NCBI GenBank assembly: GCA_904420255.1
Contig: CAJFUT010000003.1
Coordinates: forward strand, 1-19,859
Direction: 5' to 3'
Source: an uncultured Angelakisella sp.
Lineage (GTDB): Bacteria; Bacillota; Clostridia; Oscillospirales; Ruminococcaceae
Length of the DNA: 19,859 bases
The position numbers and the translations under genes were made by a program. Position 1 is the first letter of the stretch; the number at the start of each line of letters is the position of its first letter. Shown one piece after another: positions 13,251 to 19,859 of this stretch. Below the pieces are notes generated by a model. That model did no database searches. It saw nothing but the letters and a program-made list of their open reading frames with translations, and was not told the DNA's origin.

Positions 13251-16200
13251 TTACGGCACCGGCACCTCCCGGCCCAGGGAAAAGGAATAAATCACCTTCT
13301 CCCGGATGGGGATGCCCAGATATTCCTCCAGGATGGCCCGGTAAAGCTCCAGCTGGATCCCGTACCGTTCCGCCAGCTCCTCCCCCCGCTCCACCCGGTC
13401 GGTCTTATAGTCGATGATGGTCCCCCGCTCCCCTTCCAGGATGACGCAGTCGGCGATGCCCTGGACCACCGTCGCGCCGCCGATCCTCAGGCCGGGGACG
13501 GCCTCCTCCAGCTCGCCGGGGGTGAACTCCTTCAAAAAACGGATCTCCCGGTACACCTTGTCCGCCGCCAGCACCCGTTTCCCAATGGGGCCGCGGAAAA
13601 AGGCCTCCACCATCCCCAGGTCCATCTGGTCCGCCTCCTCCGGGGTGATGAAGCCCCTCTCCCGGAGCCTAGCGGCCTCTTTTCGGGGGTCCTCCGCCGC
13701 GGCCGCCAGGTCGGCAAACTGCATGAACTTGTGGGCGGCGATCCCCCGCTCGGTGGGGGTCATAGACTGGCCCATCAGGCATTTAGGCCGCCTGCGGAAG
13801 AAGTACCGCTCCTCCCCGGCGGAGGCGTGGGTCAGCTCCGAAACCGAAAGCTTGGAGGGGGTGGCCACATCCTCCGGGTAAGGGTACCGGAAGGCCGCCG
13901 CCTGGCGCAGCCGGCCCAGGGCCTCCGGGTCGGCGGGCACCCGCTCCATGGCCGCGGCGGTGCCGGCCCGATCTGCCTCCCCGGCCCTGCGGACCCGCAC
14001 CACCTCCAGCCTGCCCTGGCAGCCGCCGGGCAAAGGGGAGGGCGCCCTTCCCTCCGGGAGCAGCTCCGGCGGGAAGTCCCGGTGGCGCACCAGGATTTCC
14101 GCCAGCCAGTCCAGCAGGCAGCGGGCGGAGCGCATCACCCAGGGCTGGGCCCCACCCTCCCCAAAGGGATGCCCCCCCGCCGCGGAGAGCTTTTTCAGCC
14201 CCGGGTCGCTCCCCACCAGGTAGAGCTTCTCCCGGGCCCGGGTCATGGCCACATAAAGGAGCCGCAGCTCCTCCGAGAGCAGCGCCTGGCGGTTTTTCTC
14301 CGCCATGGCGGCCCGGGCCAGGGTTTCATGCTCCTGCATCATCCGGTTGTCCCGCAGGGTGCAGGCGGCCCCCAGGTCCGGGTTCAGCAGCACCTCGGCG
14401 GACAGGTCCCGCAGGTTGAAGGGGGCCGAGGTGTCCGCCAGGAAAACCACCGGGAATTCCAGGCCCTTGGACTTGTGGATGCTCATGATGGAAACCGCGT
14501 CCCCTGCCGCCGGCGAAGCGGACGGCAGGTCGCTGTCCAGCTCCTGGAGGGAGGAAAGGTAGGAAACAAAGTCCCCGAAATCCCCGCCCCGGCGCTGGTA
14601 GCCCGCCGCGTAATCCAGCAGCAGACGGAGGTTGGCCGCCCGGGTTTCCCCGCCGGGCATCACCCGGACCTTGTCCGGCAGCCCTGTGGCGGCATAGAGC
14701 TCCATGAGAAGCTCCTGGACCGGCAGGGCGGAGGCCATGTCCCGCATCCTGCGGTAGTCCCTTTGGAAGGCCTCCAGGGGGCCCTGGAGCTCCTCCCCGG
14801 CGGCGGCGAAATATCTGTAAAGGCTCTTGCCTTTGCACTTCAATCGCAGGGCCGCCACCTGCTCCGCGGTACAGCCGTACATGGGGGAAAGGAGCACCTG
14901 GCACAGCTCCCGGTCCAGGAGGGGGTTGGCGATGAGCTTCAAAAAGGCCACCACCGGCGCCACCTCCCGGCTTTCCAGGAAGCCCGCCTGGCGCTCCGCC
15001 CAGCAGCGGATGCCTCTTTTGGCCAGGGCGGCGCTGTACCGCTCCGCCTTGTTCTTAGGGGAGCGCAGAAGGATGCAGATGTCCCCCGGGCCCACCGGCC
15101 GGCGGCCCCCTTTTTCCTCCACCGAAAAGCCCCGCTCCAGAAGGGATCGGATCTCCGCCGCGATGTATTCCGCCTCCAGGGCGGAGGCGTCCCCGGCGTC
15201 CTCCTCCGGGTCCACCACCGCCAGGGTCACCGGCCTTTCCAGGGCGTAGTCGTATTCCGCCGCCGCCGCCAGGGCGTCCTCCTCCCGGTAGTACATCTCC
15301 CCCACCGTGGGGCACATGGCGGCCCGGAAAAAGTCGTTGATGAGGCCGGTGGTTTCCTTCCGGGTGCGGAAATTGGCGTTGAGGGCGATTTTGGCGGGGA
15401 AATGTTCCCCGTCGTAGGGGGCGTAAGCTTCCTTTTTCCCCAGGAAGATTTCCGGGCGGGCCTGGCGGAAGCGGTAGATGCTCTGCTTGACGTCCCCCAC
15501 CATGAACAGGTTCTCCCCCCCGCGGGAAACGGCGGCGAAGATCATCTCCTGGGCGGCGTTGGTGTCCTGGTACTCATCCACCAGCACCTCCTGGTACCGT
15601 TCCGCCACCTCCCTGGCCACGGGGCTGAGGGTATGCCCCCCTTCCCCGTCCCCCTGGTAAAGGAGGGCCAGGGCGTAATGCTCCAGGTCCCCGAAATCCA
15701 GCAGGTGCCTTTCCAGCTTCGCCTTCCCCAGCTCCTCGCCGAAGCGCAGGGTCAGGCGGAACAGCCTGCGGATCACCGGCTCCTGCCGCTCCATATCCCG
15801 GCGGTACTGGGCGCTGTCCATGAGAAAGCACTTGGTTTTCAGGCGGGTGATCAGCTCCTTCACCGCCTTGCGGTTCTCCTGGACCCGCTGCTTCTTTTCC
15901 GGGTCGGGGTGTTTCCGGGAAAGGGGGGACAGCTTCCCAAAGGAGGTCATGGAAAAAACCTCACAGCAGCGGTCCCAGCTCCCCTCCAGAAGGGCGTTCC
16001 GGCAGGCGTCCAGGGCGGCGGCGTCCAGGAGGAAGGCGCCGAGATAGGCCTTCTCCATCTCCCCGTCCCCCCGGATCAGGGCGATGGTCTCCCCGGTAAG
16101 GCGGCGGCAGTAATCCACCGCTTCCCCGGCATATTCCATCAGGATTTTCCCCCAGGGGGTTTCCTCCAGGGGCTTTTGGGCGTCGTACTCCCCCAGGGCC

Positions 16201-16784
16201 CGCTCCATCCACTCCTCATAGAAAGGGTGGTTGCGGACAAATTCATAGAGCTTCAGGATATTCCGTTCCAGGCCGCTGTCGCTGCGGGCGGTGGAGAGCA
16301 GCTCCACCAGGTCGAAAAAGCCCTCCTCCCCGGCGGCGTAGGCCTCCTCGATCACCCGCCGGACGGTGCGGTTTTTCAGCACCTCCAGCTCCCGCTCCTC
16401 GGCGATGCGGAAATCCGCCGGGATTCCCAGCTGCTGGAAATAGCTCCGGATGAGGGTGATGCAGAAGGCGTGGATGGTGCTGATCTGGGCCGACTCCAGC
16501 AGAAGCTGCTGCCGGGCCAGGCGGGGATTGCCGGGGTCCTCCCGGGAAAGCTCCCACAGCCGGCGGGAAATCCGCTGCTTCATCTCCCGGGCGGCGGCGT
16601 TGGAAAAGGTCACCACCAGCAGGCGGTCGGCGTCCACCGGGTCCTCCCGCCGGGTGAGCATCCGGATGACCCGCTCCACCAGCACCGCCGTCTTGCCGCT
16701 GCCTGCGGCGGCGGAAACCAGAATGCTGCCGCCCCGACCCTCAATGGCCTGAAGCTGCTCCCGGGTCCACTGGACCTCCTTCAT
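13251..16784 (-). CDS. addA: ATP-dependent helicase/nuclease subunit A (AddA)
   Basis: AddA is the UvrD-like helicase and nuclease subunit of AddAB, which resects double-strand breaks for RecA loading (the Firmicute counterpart of RecBCD). The 1177-residue protein starts with a Q-motif-like WTREQLQAIE and Walker A SAAAGSGKT (24-32), then LVVTFSNAAAREMK. The helicase DExx motif is VDEYQDTNAAQ, followed by the GDVKQSIYRFRQA motif. Late helicase motifs include SIMSIHKSKGLEFPVVFL and LLYVAMTRAREKLYL. The C-terminal RecB-type nuclease has an upstream His (GIAAHKFMQFAD), D1112 (GIADCVI) and DYKTD (D1125, K1127), so the site looks intact. The ATG overlaps the addB stop as ATGA. No U-tailed terminator follows the stop, so read-through into the infC leader is possible. 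Confidence 0.97.
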   Translation of the reverse strand: MKEVQWTREQLQAIEGRGGSILVSAAAGSGKTAVLVERVIRMLTRREDPVDADRLLVVTFSNAAAREMKQRISRRLWELSREDPGNPRLARQQLLLESAQISTIHAFCITLIRSYFQQLGIPADFRIAEERELEVLKNRTVRRVIEEAYAAGEEGFFDLVELLSTARSDSGLERNILKLYEFVRNHPFYEEWMERALGEYDAQKPLEETPWGKILMEYAGEAVDYCRRLTGETIALIRGDGEMEKAYLGAFLLDAAALDACRNALLEGSWDRCCEVFSMTSFGKLSPLSRKHPDPEKKQRVQENRKAVKELITRLKTKCFLMDSAQYRRDMERQEPVIRRLFRLTLRFGEELGKAKLERHLLDFGDLEHYALALLYQGDGEGGHTLSPVAREVAERYQEVLVDEYQDTNAAQEMIFAAVSRGGENLFMVGDVKQSIYRFRQARPEIFLGKKEAYAPYDGEHFPAKIALNANFRTRKETTGLINDFFRAAMCPTVGEMYYREEDALAAAAEYDYALERPVTLAVVDPEEDAGDASALEAEYIAAEIRSLLERGFSVEEKGGRRPVGPGDICILLRSPKNKAERYSAALAKRGIRCWAERQAGFLESREVAPVVAFLKLIANPLLDRELCQVLLSPMYGCTAEQVAALRLKCKGKSLYRYFAAAGEELQGPLEAFQRDYRRMRDMASALPVQELLMELYAATGLPDKVRVMPGGETRAANLRLLLDYAAGYQRRGGDFGDFVSYLSSLQELDSDLPSASPAAGDAVSIMSIHKSKGLEFPVVFLADTSAPFNLRDLSAEVLLNPDLGAACTLRDNRMMQEHETLARAAMAEKNRQALLSEELRLLYVAMTRAREKLYLVGSDPGLKKLSAAGGHPFGEGGAQPWVMRSARCLLDWLAEILVRHRDFPPELLPEGRAPSPLPGGCQGRLEVVRVRRAGEADRAGTAAAMERVPADPEALGRLRQAAAFRYPYPEDVATPSKLSVSELTHASAGEERYFFRRRPKCLMGQSMTPTERGIAAHKFMQFADLAAAAEDPRKEAARLRERGFITPEEADQMDLGMVEAFFRGPIGKRVLAADKVYREIRFLKEFTPGELEEAVPGLRIGGATVVQGIADCVILEGERGTIIDYKTDRVERGEELAERYGIQLELYRAILEEYLGIPIREKVIYSFSLGREVPVP

Positions 16785-19700
16785 TCCTCATCCTCCCCCT
16801 TCCCGGTTTCCTCCTGCCCCTCCCCGGGGCGGGCGGCGGCGTTGCAGAGCTGCCGGTAATCGCAGTAATCACAGGGATCCAGCCGGGGGCTTTTGGCGGG
16901 GCGGGGGCTCACCCTGCCCCCCAGCAGCTCATCGGCCATCTCCCGGATATTCTGATACACCAGCTGCCGGATCTGGGCAAATTCCTCCCGGCTGCCGGTC
17001 TTGGAGGCGGCGGTGAAGGTGTCGTCCTTCTTTTTCTGCACCGGGATGTATTTTCCCTCCAGCTCCCGCTCCATGGCCCGGAGGACGTTTTCCTCCCCCA
17101 GCACCAGGCCGCTCATCTGGAGCCGCCTGTCCACCTCCCGGCGCACCTCCTCCGGGTCGGCGTCCACCGAGGTCCTGACGGCGGAAACATTCCCCGGCAT
17201 ATACAGGATGCCGGCGGGCTCCAGAGGGCCGTAGGGCGTTGACGGGTCGTCACAGAGGGTGAAGAGGTAGATGAGCATCTGCATATTCAGGCCCTGGAGC
17301 ACCTCCTCCAGGCGGAATTCCTTTCCCCCGGATTTGTAGTCCACCACCCGGGCATAGGAGCCTGTTGCGTCCCGGAAGGCGTCCACCCGGTCGATTTTCC
17401 CGGTGATGGCCACCGGCGTGCCGTCCGAGGCCCGGATGGGCAGGGGATGGACCACCCCGTCCTCCCCCACCGGCACCTCCATCCCCACCGCCCGGAAGGC
17501 GCTCTGGGAAAACTCCTCCCCCAGGTGCCGGGCCAGGAGGAAAAGCACCGAAACCAGCCGCTCAAACTGGTACTTCAGCCGGGAGGTGAGGCTGCCCATA
17601 TCCGGCACCACCAGCTCCAGGTACTCCCGGAGATACTGCCGCACCAGCTCCCGCAGCTCCTGGTCGGGGAGCTGCCCCACCGCCCGGTCCCCCCGCTCCT
17701 TCAGGAGCCGCTCCAGGACATAGTGGATGGCGGTGCCCGACTCCAGGGGGGAATATTCCGCCCTTTTCCGGGGGGAAAGCTTCAGCAGGTATTCGCAGAA
17801 GAAAAGGCAGGGGCAGCGGTAATAATTCTCGATCCGGGTGGGGGAAAGGGAAATCTTCTCCCCCAGCAGCTTCTTCGCCGTGGCCGGGGCGATGTCCCCC
17901 ATGGGCAGGTCCCTGGCCAGGGCCGAAAGGGCCTCCAGATACGCCCGGTCCCCCAGCTCCTCCAGAAGCTCCGCCACGGGGCCCACCCTTTGGTCCCCCT
18001 CGGCCAGCAGAGCGGCGCAGGCGCTTCTGGCGGTTTCCCGGGTGGCGATGAAAAAGTAAGGGGAAAGCTGCCCCAGGTGGGTAAGCCGGTCCGGGAAGCT
18101 CTCCAGCAGGCGGCCCATCATCAGGGAGGGCTCCATAGCCTCCCCGGTGAGGTCACTCCTGGCCCAGGAGGCGTAAAGCCGCTCCCTGGGGGCGCAGAGG
18201 GCGGAATAGAGATAGAACCGCTCCAGCAGGGCCTTTTCCACCCCCGGCGCGGCGATCTCCACCCCCTGGAGGATCAGCTTTTCCCGCTCCCGGTCGGTGA
18301 AGACCCCTCCCGGGCTTCCCTTGGCCGGGAACACCCCTTCGTTGAGCCCCAGGACAAACACTCCCCGGGGGGAATCCAGCCGGATGGTGTCGGCGGAGCC
18401 GGCCAGCACCTGGTCGTTGGTGGAGGGGATGTTCCCCAGCTCGGCGCAGCCCAGGGCCAGGAGAAAGAGCTGGGTCAGCTCCCGCACCGTATAGCGGACA
18501 CCGGCCAGATGGTCGGAAAAAAGGTCCAGCACATCCACCATGTAGTTCCAGAGGCGGTCGTTTTCCCGACCCCGCTCCAGGCCGTGGTCGGGGTCCCCGG
18601 AAAAGTATTTTTTCAGGTTCTCCAGGGCCCCGGTGCGGCTGAAAAAGCCGTACAGCCCCCGGGCAAAGCTCTCCCCATTCCCCGGCGCCAGCCGCCCCTC
18701 CAGCTCCTGCAGGGGCTCCATCACCCGGCGGCGGGCCTCCTCCACCTCCGCCAGGGCCCGAGCGTACCGCTGGGGGTCCTCGTCCCGGAAGCCCCGGGGA
18801 TTGTTGCGGAAGGGGCTCTCCCAGCCCCTTCCCTCCACCGACCAGACATAGGCGTAGTTCTCCAGGGCGGCGGCCTGCTCCACCGGCAGGGCCAGGGCGG
18901 GCGAGCGGGCGAGCTTCAGCACCGCCTCGGTTTTGTAGCCGCCACTCACCGCCTCCAGGGCTGCCGCCGCGAAGGTCACCACCGGCCGGGAAAGGGGGGA
19001 GTCCTTCCGCTCCATGAATACCGGCAGGCCGTAGGAGGCAAAGGCGCTGGATACCGCCGCCCGGTAGTCCTCCAGGTCCCGGCAGACCAGGGCCAGGTCC
19101 CGGTACCGCCAGCCCTCCTCCCGCACCAGCCGGGACATCTCAGCGGCGGCGAAGCGGGCCTCCTCATACCTGTCCCGGGCCGACAGGAGCCGGAGCCCCT
19201 CCCCCGGGCAGCCGTCCGGCGCCCCGCCCCTGGCCAGCTCCTCCACCGCGCCCAGCACCGGCACGGCGGCGCGGCGGTTCTCCTCCAGGCAGACCGGCGC
19301 CGCCACGGGAACAAAATGCTCCCGGGCGTAGCGTAGCAGGCCCTGGGCCGTCTTTTTCTGGCCGGTGAAGATGTCCTCCCCCTCCCCCTGGGCGAGGCCG
19401 TCGGCGCAGAGGGAAAGGCACACCTCCTCCCCCTGCTCCAGCATGGCGTGGAGCATCTGCCGCTCCGGGGGGCTGAAAAAGCTGAAGCCGTCGATAAAAA
19501 CCCGGCAGCCCTCAAAATACCGGCCCTCCGCCGCCATCTCGGCGGCCTTGGCGATATCGTCCAGGGGGTCGCTGTAGCTGCGGTCCACCATGGCCTGGTA
19601 GGCCCCGAAGATGCTCCCCACATCCCGGAGCTTGGCCGCAAGGCGGGAATCCTCCACCCGGGAGGCCGTTTCCAGCAGCCGCTCCGGGTAGGCGCCGCTC

Positions 19701-19858
19701 TGCTTGAGCTCCTCCACCGTTTCCAGCATGGTGTTCAGGAAGGAAACCCGGTCCTTCTGCCTACCGTAGACCTCCAGGGTGTCCTCCATCTCCTCCACCG
19801 CCAGCCGCATCAGCACCAGGCGGGCGGCGTCGGTGAGGCGCTTCCGGGCAAGGCCGCC
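16781..19858 (-). CDS. addB: ATP-dependent helicase/nuclease subunit B (AddB), 5' end cut by window
   Basis: Partner of AddA; its nuclease domain cuts one strand and it carries an iron-sulphur cluster that holds the nuclease fold together. The frame is open to the window edge (1025 residues seen, family about 1150), so the N-terminal 120-130 residues with the Walker A motif are outside. Seen: YGRQKDRVSFL near the start, FIDGFSFFSPPERQML, SADTIRLDSPRGVFVLGLNEGVFP split across the middle, and the C-terminal nuclease with GKIDRVDAF and RVVDYKSGGKEF. The four cluster cysteines are present: one in YYRCPCLFF and three in CDYCDYRQLC (spacing +3 and +9, codons at 16871, 16862 and 16844), the spacing described for Bacillus AddB. 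It is coupled to addA by ATGA. Confidence 0.96.
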   Translation of the reverse strand, partial: GGLARKRLTDAARLVLMRLAVEEMEDTLEVYGRQKDRVSFLNTMLETVEELKQSGAYPERLLETASRVEDSRLAAKLRDVGSIFGAYQAMVDRSYSDPLDDIAKAAEMAAEGRYFEGCRVFIDGFSFFSPPERQMLHAMLEQGEEVCLSLCADGLAQGEGEDIFTGQKKTAQGLLRYAREHFVPVAAPVCLEENRRAAVPVLGAVEELARGGAPDGCPGEGLRLLSARDRYEEARFAAAEMSRLVREEGWRYRDLALVCRDLEDYRAAVSSAFASYGLPVFMERKDSPLSRPVVTFAAAALEAVSGGYKTEAVLKLARSPALALPVEQAAALENYAYVWSVEGRGWESPFRNNPRGFRDEDPQRYARALAEVEEARRRVMEPLQELEGRLAPGNGESFARGLYGFFSRTGALENLKKYFSGDPDHGLERGRENDRLWNYMVDVLDLFSDHLAGVRYTVRELTQLFLLALGCAELGNIPSTNDQVLAGSADTIRLDSPRGVFVLGLNEGVFPAKGSPGGVFTDREREKLILQGVEIAAPGVEKALLERFYLYSALCAPRERLYASWARSDLTGEAMEPSLMMGRLLESFPDRLTHLGQLSPYFFIATRETARSACAALLAEGDQRVGPVAELLEELGDRAYLEALSALARDLPMGDIAPATAKKLLGEKISLSPTRIENYYRCPCLFFCEYLLKLSPRKRAEYSPLESGTAIHYVLERLLKERGDRAVGQLPDQELRELVRQYLREYLELVVPDMGSLTSRLKYQFERLVSVLFLLARHLGEEFSQSAFRAVGMEVPVGEDGVVHPLPIRASDGTPVAITGKIDRVDAFRDATGSYARVVDYKSGGKEFRLEEVLQGLNMQMLIYLFTLCDDPSTPYGPLEPAGILYMPGNVSAVRTSVDADPEEVRREVDRRLQMSGLVLGEENVLRAMERELEGKYIPVQKKKDDTFTAASKTGSREEFAQIRQLVYQNIREMADELLGGRVSPRPAKSPRLDPCDYCDYRQLCNAAARPGEGQEETGKGEDEE

Positions 19859-19859
19859 C

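Noticed and set aside
13155..16859. Plus-strand open frame of about 1234 codons opposite addA
   Set aside because: Same cause: codon-aligned antisense of addA in a GC-rich genome. No domain is seen, and the sense strand has all AddA motifs.
17447..19336. Plus-strand open frame opposite addB
   Set aside because: Codon-aligned antisense of addB; no recognisable protein.
1..19859. Mobile elements, CRISPR arrays, tRNA or rRNA genes, defence or secretion systems
   Set aside because: I looked on both strands for direct-repeat arrays, transposase or integrase motifs, cloverleaf genes and unusual gene neighbourhoods and found none. Repeated CTCCTCCAG-like strings reflect Leu/Glu/Gly codon bias, especially in the SMC coiled coils, not true repeats.

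Overview
This is a GC-rich stretch (about two thirds G+C by eye) of core bacterial chromosome. All eleven genes I can support lie on the minus strand, so transcription runs from base 19859 towards base 1. The organism is most likely a high-GC member of the Clostridia (Oscillospiraceae-like gut Firmicute). The reasons are AddAB instead of RecBCD, folate-dependent TrmFO, the infC-rpmI-rplT operon, the dprA-topA-trmFO order, and a radical SAM gene sitting between rnc and smc. The genus cannot be fixed from sequence alone.

Layout in transcription order: (1) addB (5' end cut by the window) and addA, a helicase-nuclease for double-strand break repair, coupled by an ATGA overlap. (2) A 232-base intergenic region with a clear sigma-A promoter (TTGACA, 17-base spacer, extended -10) and a structured leader of about 170 nt. 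The leader ends in an 11-bp hairpin followed by a U-rich stretch, a candidate attenuator for the ribosomal-protein operon behind it. (3) infC-rpmI-rplT (IF3, L35, L20). infC appears to start with ATC, placed 9 nt after a strong GGAGG, and is followed by a GC-rich hairpin that probably ends the operon. (4) A long, tightly packed run: SpoU/TrmH-family RNA 2'-O-methyltransferase, dprA, topA, trmFO, plsX, rnc, an Elp3-like radical SAM protein of unknown substrate, and smc (3' end cut by the window, about 25-30 codons missing). From topA onward most junctions overlap (8, 4, 4 and 20 nt), which suggests one transcription unit with translational coupling.

Functionally the window combines recombination and DNA uptake (AddAB, DprA), chromosome topology and segregation (TopA, SMC), translation and RNA modification or processing (IF3, L35, L20, SpoU methylase, TrmFO, RNase III) and phospholipid synthesis (PlsX). 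I see no mobile element, CRISPR array, tRNA, rRNA, defence island or prophage gene, and no novel multi-gene system. The points that reward a second look are the non-AUG infC start with its leader, the radical SAM protein, the absence of acpP between plsX and rnc, and the direct trmFO-plsX junction.
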